64,000 bases of DNA from Streptomyces rhizosphaerihabitans. GTDB taxonomy: Bacteria > Actinomycetota > Actinomycetes > Streptomycetales > Streptomycetaceae. Below the pieces are notes generated by a model. It saw nothing but the letters and a program-made list of their open reading frames with translations, was not told the origin of the DNA and searched no databases. Location: contig NZ_JAODTZ010000051.1 in assembly GCF_025399795.1 (NCBI RefSeq), forward strand, positions 1 to 64,000. The letters run 5' to 3'. Shown piece after piece: positions 56,194 through 64,000 of this stretch. Positions within the stretch are counted from its first letter, which is position 1. Each line of letters begins with the position of its first letter. A program made the position numbers and the translations under genes.

Positions 56194-56499
56194 ATGGGCA
56201 CCTTGATCTTCTCCGCGACCGCGATCCTGGTCGTCATGGGTTTCTCCAACCACACCCTCTGGCTCGCGGCGATCGTCCTGCTCTTCCTGTACGTCCGCTA
56301 CGGCCGCACCGGGGGGAGCGCGTCCGCCGCGGGGTCCCCGGGCTCCGCCGCACCGGGCTCGGGCGCAGCCGCGGGCCGCACGGACAACAACTACCGGGCG
56401 TACCGCGACCGGCGCGACCGCCAGGCCAGGTGGGAACGCCGCTACCGCCGCGAACGCCCCCTCCAGACGCGCCGCCAGGAGCGCCAGAAGCAGGAGTAG
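56194..56499 (+). CDS. Small single-span membrane protein with Arg-rich tail
   Basis: 101 residues. Two adjoining hydrophobic stretches at about 3-36 (LIFSATAILVVMGFSNHTLW, AAIVLLFLYV) then a Gly/Ala/Ser linker and a very basic tail (AYRDRRDRQARWERRYRRER). The tail lies in the cytoplasm by the positive-inside rule and could bind nucleic acid or acidic lipids. ATG 56194 has AAGGAG seven bases upstream. Convergent with pspAB. No family assigned. Confidence 0.8.
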   Translation: MGTLIFSATAILVVMGFSNHTLWLAAIVLLFLYVRYGRTGGSASAAGSPGSAAPGSGAAAGRTDNNYRAYRDRRDRQARWERRYRRERPLQTRRQERQKQE

Positions 56500-56537
56500 A
56501 AGCAGAACCTGTCCGGTTCTGGCCCCGGCCCGGGGCG

Positions 56538-57122
56538 TCACAGTCCCGGGGCACCCCAGATCGGGAACCAGCGGGCGAGGTCCTGCTCGATGCGCAGGTC
56601 GTCGACGAGCGCCGCCTTGATCTGGAGTTCCAGCGCGTTGTCGCGCCGCTCACCTTCGTCGCCGAGCGGCGCGAAGGGGTAGAAGGAACCTCGTTTGTAG
56701 AGATAGACGAGGTCGAGCCGTCGCTGCCCGCTGTCCTTGAAACCCACCACGGAGCAGAGCAGCTGGGGTCCGAAGCCGGTGCTCTCCAGGGAGCTGTTGA
56801 CCGCGTGCAGATCGCTCACCAGCGCCGGCAGGTCGTCGGGCGCGCGTCGGGAGACGAGCCACGAGTATCCGTACTCGTCCTTGCCGACTTCCACGGGGGA
56901 GCCCGTCCGTCCGGTGTCCGCGTCGAGCAGGGCCTGTGCCTCCTGGTGCGCCTCGGCGAAGGCCGCGCCCTCGGCGGACGCGAAGCACACCGCGCCCGTG
57001 CCGGTCGGGGTGAACCCGGCCGCCGCCTGGAGGGTCACGGCCGCCGACGGCAGCCCGAAGAGCTGGTCGAGGTCGGGTGCGGCGGGCTTGCTGCGGCCGA
57101 GCAGGATGTCCAGGAACCCCAT
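56538..57122 (-). CDS. pspAB: PspAB-type phage-shock-associated protein
   Basis: 194 residues. The N-terminus MGFLDILLGRSKPAAPDLDQ and the conserved LVSDLHAVNSSLESTGFGPQ and FYPFAPLGDEGERRDNALEL identify the PspAB family found next to htpX in actinobacteria. Role in envelope stress is known only by association with PspA/PspC systems. ATG 57122 follows the htpX stop by four bases, so the two form one operon in which htpX is first. Length is normal for the family. Confidence 0.85.
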   Translation of the reverse strand: MGFLDILLGRSKPAAPDLDQLFGLPSAAVTLQAAAGFTPTGTGAVCFASAEGAAFAEAHQEAQALLDADTGRTGSPVEVGKDEYGYSWLVSRRAPDDLPALVSDLHAVNSSLESTGFGPQLLCSVVGFKDSGQRRLDLVYLYKRGSFYPFAPLGDEGERRDNALELQIKAALVDDLRIEQDLARWFPIWGAPGL

Positions 57123-57126
57123 GCGG

Positions 57127-58071
57127 TCAGAGGGCCTCTCCGGGAGTCGGTGTGATCGCGTCCGGGACCGCGGGCTCGCCCAGTTCGACGGAGATGCGGG
57201 CCAGTTGTTCGAGCCGCTGCTCCAGGCTCGGGTGGGTGGAGAAGAGGTTGGCGATGCCCGGCTGGGCGCCGAGCGCGGGGGTGAAGTAGAAGGCGTTGAA
57301 GGCCTGCGCGGTCCGCAGGTCCTTCGTCGGGATCCGGCCGATGTCGCCGGTCACCTTGGTCAGCGCGGACGCCAGTGCCGAGGGGCGGCCGGTGAGCAGG
57401 GCCGCGGAACGGTCGGCGGCCAGCTCGCGGTACCGGGAGAGCGCCCTGATCAGCATGAAGCTGATGGCGTACACGGCCGCGGACACCGCCATCACCGCCA
57501 TGAAGATGGCGACGGTGTTCTGGTCCTTGCGGCCCCGCCCGCCGAAGAGCTGCGAGTAGAACGCGAACCGCACGATCAGCCCGGCGAGCACCCCGAGGAA
57601 GGACGCCACGGTGATCACGGCGACATCCTTGTGCGCCACGTGCGACAGCTCGTGCGCGAGGACGCCCTCGAGCTCCGCGGGCTCCAGGCGGCGCAGCAGT
57701 CCGGTGGTCACGCACAGCACCGCGTGATCGGCGTTGCGTCCCGTGGCGAACGCGTTCGGCATGTCGATGTCCGACACGGCGACGAGCGGCTTGGGCATGT
57801 CGGCCACGGCGCACAGCCGGTCGACGACGCCGTGCAGCTGGGGATACTCCTCCCGCTCCACGATCCGCCCGTGCATGGCGTAGAGCGCGATCCGGTCCGA
57901 GAACCAGTACTGCGCGATGAGCAGCCCGGCCGCGATCACCACGACCAGCACCCACGACTTCAGCAACACGATCAACGCGGCGACGAAGGCCACGTACAGC
58001 AATCCGAGCAGGAACAGCGTGACCGTCATCCGCACGGTCAGCTGCCGATCGTTCCGGAATCGGCTCTGCAT
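57127..58071 (-). CDS. htpX: HtpX membrane zinc metalloprotease
   Basis: Membrane M48 protease that degrades misfolded membrane proteins. 314 residues. Two membrane helices at about 16-58 (VTLFLLGLLYVAFVAALIVL, WVLVVVIAAGLLIAQYW), zinc motif HELSHVAH at about 150-157 with the third ligand Glu in RYRELAADRSAALL, and two further helices at about 165-215. ATG 58071 gives MQSRFRNDRQL; the longer frame to 58188 lacks homology. It is first in the htpX-pspAB operon. Confidence 0.92.
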   Translation of the reverse strand: MQSRFRNDRQLTVRMTVTLFLLGLLYVAFVAALIVLLKSWVLVVVIAAGLLIAQYWFSDRIALYAMHGRIVEREEYPQLHGVVDRLCAVADMPKPLVAVSDIDMPNAFATGRNADHAVLCVTTGLLRRLEPAELEGVLAHELSHVAHKDVAVITVASFLGVLAGLIVRFAFYSQLFGGRGRKDQNTVAIFMAVMAVSAAVYAISFMLIRALSRYRELAADRSAALLTGRPSALASALTKVTGDIGRIPTKDLRTAQAFNAFYFTPALGAQPGIANLFSTHPSLEQRLEQLARISVELGEPAVPDAITPTPGEAL

Positions 58072-58269
58072 CTCGCACCACCCCGCAGTCAGGCACTCGT
58101 CCCGCATTCCATTGTGCGCCTGCGGTTCCCCATGAACAGGTGCCGATCGGCCCCGCGGTGGGCAAAGAACTTCCCTGTCAAGAACCACTTATTTATGCGG
58201 AGTGGACGTTACGGCGCCGGGTCAGGACGGGAGCGGGCGGCCTCGGAGTTCTCGCCGGCGGGGAAAGCA

Positions 58270-58308
58270 CACCGGCCGTGCCCTCCCGGAGGAAGGGCAC
58301 GGCCGGTG
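58270..58308 (-). terminator. Terminator of glnA
   Basis: Perfect 15-bp stem (58270-58284 with 58294-58308) and 9-base loop, 42 bases beyond the glnA stop codon. Confidence 0.85.
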
Positions 58309-58349
58309 GTGTGCGGCCGGAGCGACGGGCTCACCCGTCGGCGACGGGC

Positions 58350-59759
58350 TTACACGTCGAAGTACAGCTCGAACTCGTGCGGGTGCGGACGCAGCTGGAG
58401 CGGCGCGATCTCGTTGGTGCGCTTGTAGTCGATCCACGTCTCGATCAGGTCCGACGTGAAGACGTCGCCCGCGAGCAGGAACTCGTGGTCGGCCTCCAGG
58501 CGGTCGAGGACGGCCGGGAGCGAGGTCGGGACCTGGGCGACGCCCGCGTGCTCCTCGGGAGCCAGCTCGTAGAGGTCCTTGTCGATCGGCTCGGCCGGCT
58601 CGATCTTGTTCTTCACGCCGTCCAGGCCGGCCATCAGCAGGGCCGCGAACGCCAGGTACGGGTTGCCGGAGGAGTCGGGCGCGCGGAACTCGACGCGCTT
58701 GGCCTTCGGGTTCGAGCCCGTGATCGGGATACGCATGGCCGCGGAGCGGTTGCGCTGCGAGTACACCAGGTTGACCGGGGCCTCGAAGCCGGGGACCAGG
58801 CGGTGGTAGGAGTTCACCGTCGGGTTGGTGAAGGCGAGCAGCGACGGGGCGTGCTTGAGGATGCCGCCGATGTAGTAGCGGGCCATGTCCGAGAGGCCCG
58901 CGTAGCCGGTCTCGTCGTAGAACAGCGGGGAGCCGTTGCTCCACAGGGACTGGTGGACGTGCATGCCCGAGCCGTTGTCGCCGAAGATCGGCTTCGGCAT
59001 GAAGGTCGCGGTCTTGCCGTTGCGCCAGGCGACGTTCTTCACGATGTACTTGAAGAGCTGGAGGTCGTCGGCCGCGGCGAGCAGCGTGTTGAACTTGTAG
59101 TTGATCTCGGCCTGGCCGGCGGTGCCCACCTCGTGGTGCTGGCGCTCGACCTGGAGGCCGGACGCGGCCAGCTCCAGGGAGATCTCCGCACGCAGGTCGG
59201 CGAAGTGGTCGACCGGCGGGGTCGGGAAGTAGCCGCCCTTGTAGCGGACCTTGTAACCGCGGTTGTCCTCGAGCGCACCGGTGTTCCAGGCGCCGGCCTC
59301 GGAGTCGATGTGGTAGAACGCCTCGTTCTCGGAGGTCTTGAAGCGCACGCTGTCGAAGACGTAGAACTCGGCCTCGGGACCGAAGTACGCGGTGTCCGCG
59401 ATACCGGTCGACGCGAGGTAGGCCTCGGCCTTCTTGGCCACGTTGCGCGGGTCACGGGAGTACTGCTCGCCCGTGATCGGGTCGTGGATGAAGAAGTTGA
59501 TGTTGACCGTCTTGTCGCGGCGGAAGGGGTCGACGCGCGCGGTGGACAGGTCGGCGCGGAGCGCCATGTCGGACTCGTGGATGGCCTGGAAGCCGCGGAT
59601 GGAGGACCCGTCGAACGCGAGTTCCTCGGTCGGGTCGAAGGCCTCGGCCGGGATCGTGAAGTGCTGCATCACACCCGGCAGGTCGCAGAAGCGGACATCG
59701 ACGAACTTGACGCCCTCGTCCGCGATGTACTTCTTGGCCTCGTCGGCGTTCTGGAACAT
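58350..59759 (-). CDS. glnA: Glutamine synthetase I, adenylylated type
   Basis: Main ammonia-assimilating glutamine synthetase, a dodecamer. 469 residues, full GSI-beta length. Motifs: FDGSSIRGFQAIHESDMALR, PEAEFYVFD, GTAGQAEINYKFN, GDNGSGMHVHQSLW and RSAAMRIPITGSNPKAKRVE. Tyr397 lies in KDLYELAPEE, the site that GlnE (16626) adenylylates. ATG 59759 has AGGAGGA five to eight bases upstream. A double GlnR box lies 100-136 bases upstream, so it is activated by GlnR when nitrogen is scarce. Confidence 0.98.
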   Translation of the reverse strand: MFQNADEAKKYIADEGVKFVDVRFCDLPGVMQHFTIPAEAFDPTEELAFDGSSIRGFQAIHESDMALRADLSTARVDPFRRDKTVNINFFIHDPITGEQYSRDPRNVAKKAEAYLASTGIADTAYFGPEAEFYVFDSVRFKTSENEAFYHIDSEAGAWNTGALEDNRGYKVRYKGGYFPTPPVDHFADLRAEISLELAASGLQVERQHHEVGTAGQAEINYKFNTLLAAADDLQLFKYIVKNVAWRNGKTATFMPKPIFGDNGSGMHVHQSLWSNGSPLFYDETGYAGLSDMARYYIGGILKHAPSLLAFTNPTVNSYHRLVPGFEAPVNLVYSQRNRSAAMRIPITGSNPKAKRVEFRAPDSSGNPYLAFAALLMAGLDGVKNKIEPAEPIDKDLYELAPEEHAGVAQVPTSLPAVLDRLEADHEFLLAGDVFTSDLIETWIDYKRTNEIAPLQLRPHPHEFELYFDV

Positions 59760-59857
59760 CCAGCTCCTCCTACTCCCGCCCACAGTGGACCGGGGTGGTA
59801 GTTCGTTCGTGCGGCCAGTGCGGTGGCACACGCTGGAGCCGACCATAGGGACGGGGG

Positions 59858-59895
59858 ATTTCTCAAGCGTGACCCATTTGTTTCGCCCAAGTTAA
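59858..59895 (-). promoter_or_regulatory. GlnR box of glnA
   Basis: On the minus strand TTAAC-n6-GAAAC-n6-GTCAC-n6-GAAAT with exact six-base spacers, the standard Streptomyces glnA arrangement. Confidence 0.9.
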
Positions 59896-59958
59896 CCGAC
59901 CCGGGTCCTCCCGGCCCCTCCTGTCCGTATGGCAAAACGGGCACAGTACCTTGGGCGG

Positions 59959-60426
59959 GTGGACAACAGGCAAGCAATCGGATCGTGGCTCTCCGGCCCC
60001 CGTGCGGCGGCGGAGGAAGCCGGTGTCGACTTCGGATACCGGGGCGAACAGCTCGGTCTCCCGGAGCACGGACCGGGCTCGATCTCCCGCCCCGGCCGCC
60101 GTCTGGGCGCCCTCGCCGTCGACTGGGGCCTGTGCCTCTTGATCGCATACGGGCTGCTCACCGACGGCTACGACCAGGCGACGGGCAACTGGGCCCTGCT
60201 CGTCTTCTTCGTTCTCGGCCTGCTCACGGTCGGTACCGTCGGCTTCACTCCGGGCAAGCGCCTGTTCGGTCTGCGCGTCGTCCCCGAGGGCGGCGGCCGG
60301 CTGAATCCGCTGCGCGTCCTGGTGCGCACCGCGCTCCTGTGCGTGGCCGTCCCGGCGCTGATCTGGGACCGCGACGGCCGCGGCCTGCACGACCGGCTGG
60401 CCCGCACGATCGAAGTCCGTATCTGA
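59959..60426 (+). CDS. RDD-family membrane protein
   Basis: 155 residues. The RDD domain covers about 45-150 with RPGRRLGALAVDWGLCLLIA (Arg/Asp of the family in the first helix), TVGFTPGKRLFGLRVV and DRDGRGLHDRLARTIEV; two to three membrane helices. GTG 59959 was preferred over ATG 59929 because the conserved N-terminus begins DNRQAIGSWLSGPR. TACCTT lies nine bases before it, so a leaderless message is possible. Divergent from glnA; role unknown. Confidence 0.85.
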   Translation: MDNRQAIGSWLSGPRAAAEEAGVDFGYRGEQLGLPEHGPGSISRPGRRLGALAVDWGLCLLIAYGLLTDGYDQATGNWALLVFFVLGLLTVGTVGFTPGKRLFGLRVVPEGGGRLNPLRVLVRTALLCVAVPALIWDRDGRGLHDRLARTIEVRI

Positions 60427-60430
60427 CACT

Positions 60431-60458
60431 CGTTTCGCCCCGGGGACGGGGCGAAACG
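60431..60458 (+). terminator. Hairpin just after the RDD gene
   Basis: 12-bp perfect stem closed by GGGA, starting five bases after the RDD stop codon. Confidence 0.75.
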
Positions 60459-60464
60459 ATCCCG

Positions 60465-60513
60465 CTACGCCGATGGGGCGCCCGGAGAATCTCCGGGCGC
60501 CCCATCGGCGTAG
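60465..60513. terminator. 24-bp near-loopless inverted repeat
   Basis: CTACGCCGATGGGGCGCCCG and on to 60488 pairs fully with 60490-60513. With the hairpin before it, this makes a double terminator between the convergent RDD and DUF4191 genes. Confidence 0.85.
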
Positions 60514-60570
60514 AACTGCGTCGGTGCTGCTTGGAACTGCCTGGTTCGCGTGGAACTCGTATCAGGAGGG

Positions 60571-61269
60571 TCAGCCCTTCGGGCCGCCGCGCGGCATCCG
60601 CATGCCCTTGGGCATCGGGCCCTTCGGGAGCGGCATGTTGCTCATGAGGTCGCCCATCGCGCGCAGCCGGTCGTTGGTCGCGGTGACCTGAGGGCCGGCG
60701 AGCACGCGCGGCAGCTTCAGCATCGTCGTGCGGAGCTTCTTCAGCTCCACCTGGCCCTCGCCGGTGCCCACGAGAATGTCGTGCACCGGGACGTCCGCGA
60801 CGATCCGCGCCATCTTCTTCTTCTCGGCGGCCAGCAGGCTCTTCACCCGGTTCGGGTTGCCCTCGGCGACCAGCACGATGCCGGCCTTGCCGACCGCGCG
60901 GTGCACCACGTCCTGGCTGCGGTTCATCGCCACCGCCGGGGTCGTGGTCCAGCCCCGGCCGATGTTGTCGAGCACCGCCGCGGCCGCGCCCGGCTGTCCC
61001 TCCATCTGCCCGAAGGCGGCCCGCTCGGCCCTGCGTCCGAAGACGATCGCCGTCGCGAGGAAGGCGAGCAGAAGCCCGAGAATCCCGAGATAGACCGGGT
61101 GACCGATCAAGAAGCCGATCGCGAGGAAGACACCAAGGGTGAGAATTCCGACAGTCGCGAGTACAAGACCGATCTTGGAATCAGCCTTGCGGGTCATTTT
61201 GTACGTCAGAGCGATCTGCTTGAGTCGCCCGGGGTTCGCAGCGTCCGCTGCGGGTTCCTTCCTCGCCAT
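60571..61269 (-). CDS. DUF4191 membrane protein
   Basis: 232 residues. Two close membrane helices at about 33-83 (IGLVLATVGILTLGVFLAIG, PVYLGILGLLLAFLATAIVF) sit between a basic N-terminus and a cytoplasmic part (RSQDVVHRAVGKAGIVLVAE, RVKSLLAAEKKKMARIVADV) ending in a Met/Pro/Gly-rich tail. DUF4191 proteins are found beside glnA/lipA in Streptomyces; function unknown. The ATG gives MARKEPAADAANPGRLKQIA. Downstream of lipA's neighbour on the same strand. Confidence 0.88.
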   Translation of the reverse strand: MARKEPAADAANPGRLKQIALTYKMTRKADSKIGLVLATVGILTLGVFLAIGFLIGHPVYLGILGLLLAFLATAIVFGRRAERAAFGQMEGQPGAAAAVLDNIGRGWTTTPAVAMNRSQDVVHRAVGKAGIVLVAEGNPNRVKSLLAAEKKKMARIVADVPVHDILVGTGEGQVELKKLRTTMLKLPRVLAGPQVTATNDRLRAMGDLMSNMPLPKGPMPKGMRMPRGGPKG

Positions 61270-61363
61270 GCCACGAGTCTACGTGGCCCGGGAAGCGCCG
61301 ACGACGGCAGTACCGGCGGTCGGGACCGCTGCACCGGGGGAGCGGCGGTCGGGAGTACGTCGC

Positions 61364-61558
61364 TCAGGAGTGCGAGACGGACTCCAGCACGCGCTGCGCC
61401 TCGACCCGGTCCTTGGCCCGGCGACGGTCCTCCAGGACGGAGGTCCAGGCGTTGCGGCGAGCGGTGCGCTGCCCGCTGCTCATGAGCAGCGACTCGACGG
61501 CACGGAGTGCATCGGTGAACGACGGAATCGCGGTGGCGCGTACGGGCGCGGCCTGCAT
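61364..61558 (-). CDS. 64-residue conserved protein
   Basis: Short helical protein MQAAPVRATAIPSFTDALRA then SLLMSSGQRTARRNAWTSVL and EDRRRAKDRVEAQRVLESV. The C-terminal half is strongly charged and helical. ATG 61558 has GGGGGG at ten bases. It lies between lipA and the DUF4191 gene on the same strand and is, from memory, kept there in other Streptomyces. No function is known. Confidence 0.7.
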   Translation of the reverse strand: MQAAPVRATAIPSFTDALRAVESLLMSSGQRTARRNAWTSVLEDRRRAKDRVEAQRVLESVSHS

Positions 61559-61792
61559 GATGGAGGTCCCCCCTCGGGATCGGCGGCTCGGACGGGGCGG
61601 TGCGTGACGTAGGACCAGGGTCACTGATTGGTGTTACCAGGGCGTGACCGACCGGTCAAACACCAGTGAAGCCTTGATGCGGCGGGTCTTCTTCCTGGGT
61701 TGGTCCGTACGGTGTCTTCAACTGCGCGGATGCCGAGGGGGATGTGAACGGCCACTTGTGAAAGCAAGGCCGCTTGTGCCCGGATTCACACA

Positions 61793-61821
61793 AAAGCGGT
61801 GGCACCGAGTGCCACCGCTTT
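61793..61821 (-). terminator. Terminator of lipA
   Basis: Perfect 13-bp stem AAAGCGGTGGCAC/GTGCCACCGCTTT with a 3-base loop and a T-containing end, 28 bases beyond the lipA stop. The rest of the gap 61559-61849 shows no gene. Confidence 0.85.
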
Positions 61822-61849
61822 CGTTTCGCAACGTGATCCGTTCGGCGTA

Positions 61850-62815
61850 TCAGACCGCCTGGGAGGCGACGTAGGCTCCCCGCTTCTCGACGGCCATCTG
61901 GTACAGGCGCCCGGCCCGGTACGAGGAGCGGACCAGCGGGCCCGACATGACGCCGGAGAAGCCGATCTCCTCGGCCTCCTCCTTGAGCTCCACGAACTCG
62001 TGCGGCTTGACCCAGCGCTCCACGGGGTGGTGACGCACGGAGGGCCGCAGGTACTGCGTGATCGTGATGAGCTCGCAGCCGGCGTCGTGCAGCTGCTGGA
62101 GCGCCTCGCTGACCTCTTCGCGGGTCTCGCCCATGCCGAGGATCAGGTTCGATTTCGTGACCAGACCGTAGTCGCGGGCCTCGGTGATGACCTTGAGCGA
62201 GCGCTCGTAGCGGAAGCCCGGACGGATGCGCTTGAAGATCCGGGGGACCGTCTCGACGTTGTGCGCGAAGACCTCGGGGCGCGAGGAGAAGACCTCGGCG
62301 AGGTGCTCGGGCTCGGCGTTGAAGTCCGGGGCGAGCAGTTCGACCTTGGTGCGGCCGGCCTCGCGGCCCGCCGTCTGGGCGTGGATCTGGCGGACCGTCT
62401 CGGCGTACAGCCAGGCTCCGCCGTCCTCCAGGTCGTCGCGGGCGACGCCGGTGATGGTGGCGTAGTTCAGGTCCATCGTGACCACGGACTCACCGACACG
62501 GCGCGGCTCGTCCCGGTCCAGGGCCTCCGGCTTGCCGGTGTCGATCTGGCAGAAGTCGCAGCGCCGCGTGCACTGGTCACCGCCGATGAGGAAGGTGGCC
62601 TCGCGGTCTTCCCAGCACTCGTAGATGTTGGGGCAGCCCGCCTCCTGGCAGACCGTGTGCAGACCCTCGCTCTTCACGAGCGCCTGCATCTTCGTGTACT
62701 CGGGACCCATCTTCGCCCGGGTCTTGATCCACTCGGGCTTGCGCTCGATGGGGGTCTGGCTGTTCCGGACCTCCAGGCGCAGCATCTTGCGTCCGTCGGG
62801 TGCGACTGCGGACAC
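61850..62815 (-). CDS. lipA: Lipoyl synthase
   Basis: Radical SAM enzyme that inserts two sulfurs into protein-bound octanoyl groups. 321 residues. N-terminal auxiliary-cluster motif CQEAGCPNIYEC (C-x4-C-x5-C), radical SAM motif CTRRCDFC (C-x3-C-x2-C), and the C-terminal Ser of VRSSYRAG that binds the auxiliary cluster. GTG 62815 has GGAG five bases upstream and gives the family length; frames to 63136 lack homology and run through lipB. lipB is just upstream; a 160-bp gap separates them, so they may share a transcript. Confidence 0.96.
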   Translation of the reverse strand: MSAVAPDGRKMLRLEVRNSQTPIERKPEWIKTRAKMGPEYTKMQALVKSEGLHTVCQEAGCPNIYECWEDREATFLIGGDQCTRRCDFCQIDTGKPEALDRDEPRRVGESVVTMDLNYATITGVARDDLEDGGAWLYAETVRQIHAQTAGREAGRTKVELLAPDFNAEPEHLAEVFSSRPEVFAHNVETVPRIFKRIRPGFRYERSLKVITEARDYGLVTKSNLILGMGETREEVSEALQQLHDAGCELITITQYLRPSVRHHPVERWVKPHEFVELKEEAEEIGFSGVMSGPLVRSSYRAGRLYQMAVEKRGAYVASQAV

Positions 62816-62949
62816 ATCGGCTCCCTGTAACTTCGATTCTTCGGCGTACACCAGGGTACGCCCGTGCGGTTCTCGGCCCCCGAGGTGGGCAACCTTCGGG
62901 AGCGGGGGTGCATTCCCGAGGGGTCTGAGCCGTGGAAACACGGGCTCCG

Positions 62950-63007
62950 GGCCGGTGTGCGTTCCACGACGCGCCGGGTCTAGGCCGGTGTGCGTTCCAC
63001 GACGCGC
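62950..63007. repeat. 33-bp tandem duplication of the lipB 3' end
   Basis: GGCCGGTGTGCGTTCCACGA plus five bases occurs at 62950-62974 and again at 62983-63007; the second copy encodes the last codons of LipB and the first lies beyond its stop. The duplication starts at the stop codon (62980-62982). Confidence 0.8.
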
Positions 63008-63786
63008 GGCTTCAGGTCCGCGTTCGCCAGGATGTCCCCGAGGTGCTTCTCGGCCACCGGGAGGACCTCGGCGATGGTCACGTCGCGGCCCAGCTCGCCC
63101 GCGAGGGAGGCGACCCCCGCGTCGCGGATGCCGCACGGGATGATCCGGTCGAACCAGGCGTTGTCCGGGTTCACGTTCAGGGCGAAGCCGTGCATCGTGA
63201 CGCCCTTGGCCACGCGGATGCCGATCGCGGCGATCTTGCGGTCCTCGCGGCGCTGGCCCGCGTTGGACGGGGCGTACTCCGGGCCGTTGAGCCGCGGGTC
63301 GAACTCCTCGTCCGTCAGTCGCGGGTCGAAGTCCAGGGAGAGGCCCCCGAGGGCGGAGGACCGTTCGGCGGGGTCCTTGGTGTCACCGAGGATCCAGACG
63401 CCGCTGCGGCCCTCGACCCGGCTCGTCTCCAGGCCGAACTCCGCACACGTACGGATAAGAGCCTCTTCCAGGCGGCGTACATGTGCTACGACGTCCACCG
63501 GACGCGGGAGCTTCTGAATGGGGTAGCCGACCAGCTGGCCGGGACCGTGCCAGGTGATCTTGCCGCCGCGATCCACGTCGATGACGGGCGTGCCGTCCAG
63601 GGGCCGCTCGCTGTCCGCAGTGCGCCGGCCCGCGGTGTAGACCGGCGGGTGCTCCAGGAGCAGACAGGTGTCGGGGATCTCGTCCAGGAACCGGGCGGTG
63701 TGCACGCGACGCTGCTCGTCCCACGCCTCCTGGTACTCGACGGCCTCGGCACCGAATCCCATGCGGACGAACCGCAACTCACTCAC
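62980..63786 (-). CDS. lipB: Lipoyl(octanoyl) transferase
   Basis: Moves octanoate from acyl carrier protein to lipoyl domains. 268 residues. Catalytic Cys in IIPCGIRDAGVASL and Lys in DRKIAAIGIRV are present; substrate loop VDRGGKITWHGPGQLVGYPI. A 35-residue insertion (FDPRLTDEEFDPRLNGPEY) is usual for Streptomyces LipB. GTG 63786 has GAGGGAGG eight to fifteen bases upstream; the in-frame extension to 63819 is less likely. lipA follows at 62815. Confidence 0.94.
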   Translation of the reverse strand: MSELRFVRMGFGAEAVEYQEAWDEQRRVHTARFLDEIPDTCLLLEHPPVYTAGRRTADSERPLDGTPVIDVDRGGKITWHGPGQLVGYPIQKLPRPVDVVAHVRRLEEALIRTCAEFGLETSRVEGRSGVWILGDTKDPAERSSALGGLSLDFDPRLTDEEFDPRLNGPEYAPSNAGQRREDRKIAAIGIRVAKGVTMHGFALNVNPDNAWFDRIIPCGIRDAGVASLAGELGRDVTIAEVLPVAEKHLGDILANADLKPRVVERTPA

Positions 63787-64000
63787 GGCAAGCGCCTCCC
63801 TCGAAGCTTCCTCGGGCACGTGGTGGTCCCCGTGCGGGGCGCGCGGAGGAACCTTTCGTCAGGTCCGTGGCGCGCCCACGCCACTGTACGTCCGTCCGAT
63901 CCGCGTCAGCCCGACAGCTAATCCTCACACGATCGGATGAATGAATGTCGATGTGTGCGATGCCGTGCTTACGCTCCGCTACATTCGCGCCGTTCACGAG

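Noticed and set aside
63779..63997. 72-codon minus frame upstream of lipB starting at GTG 63997
   Set aside because: Composition drifts along its length and it covers the lipB start and Shine-Dalgarno; more likely the lipB promoter region.

Overview
The window is about 72% G+C with strong third-position G/C bias, short Shine-Dalgarno spacings, many GTG starts and nearly perfect G+C-rich hairpins between genes. Gene content and order (glnA2, glnE, malR-malEFG-aglA, a giant pullulanase, glnRII, glnII, htpX-pspAB, glnA, lipA-lipB) point to a Streptomyces chromosome, in the core-arm segment that in S. coelicolor carries the glnE/mal/glnII/glnA block (synteny recalled from memory, not searched). 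The arrangement is ordinary chromosome except for one accessory patch at about 27.69-30.2 kb.

Layout. (1) 0.2-10.5 kb: glutamine-dependent NAD synthetase, a secreted sedolisin protease, an ECF-type sigma factor coupled to a putative membrane partner, a DUF305/DUF3105 pair, the [4Fe-4S] nitric-oxide sensor NsrR, a DUF4232 lipoprotein and flavohaemoglobin HmpA with a perfect NsrR operator. (2) 10.5-20.6 kb: glnA2 (a non-adenylylated glutamine-synthetase-like enzyme), a small protein built from two tandem copies of one module, a three-gene phosphoesterase/MFS/beta-propeller operon, glnE (adenylyltransferase that controls GlnA) and a PAP2 membrane phosphatase. (3) 20.7-37.4 kb: a maltodextrin/starch island. 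MalR represses the malEFG transporter; aglA cuts imported oligosaccharides; an extracellular alpha-amylase and an 1801-residue amylase-pullulanase make them. CTTGCA-type operators are repeated before malE, the amylase and the pullulanase. Between aglA and the amylase sits an insertion/deletion scar: the C-terminal stump of a CBM20 starch-binding domain joined to a frameshifted TnpB fragment, followed by an intact TnpB-related RuvC gene with a structured 3' tail. (4) 37.4-45.1 kb: tautomerase-like protein, TetR regulator, a sigma-like/transmembrane fusion, a TPR protein, a lipoprotein, a DUF1996 secreted protein and an epimerase. (5) 45.3-50.6 kb: glnRII, a candidate Cys-Cys leader peptide, DUF6891, glnII with a textbook GlnR box, an RlpA-like secreted protein, an ArsC-like protein and a conserved small protein. 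(6) 50.9-58.1 kb: AlkZ-like winged-helix protein, lipoprotein, DUF2252, hydrolase, DUF1269, small membrane protein, pspAB and htpX. (7) 58.3-64 kb: glnA with Tyr397 and a GlnR box, RDD and DUF4191 membrane proteins, a 64-residue protein, lipA and lipB.

Three glutamine synthetase genes, the GlnA modifier GlnE and a GlnR-like regulator all lie within 45 kb, interleaved with the maltose/starch regulon, so nitrogen assimilation and alpha-glucan uptake are physically linked. Several intergenic gaps carry tandem repeats (17-35 bp) that are noncoding as far as I can see. No rRNA, tRNA or CRISPR array was seen.
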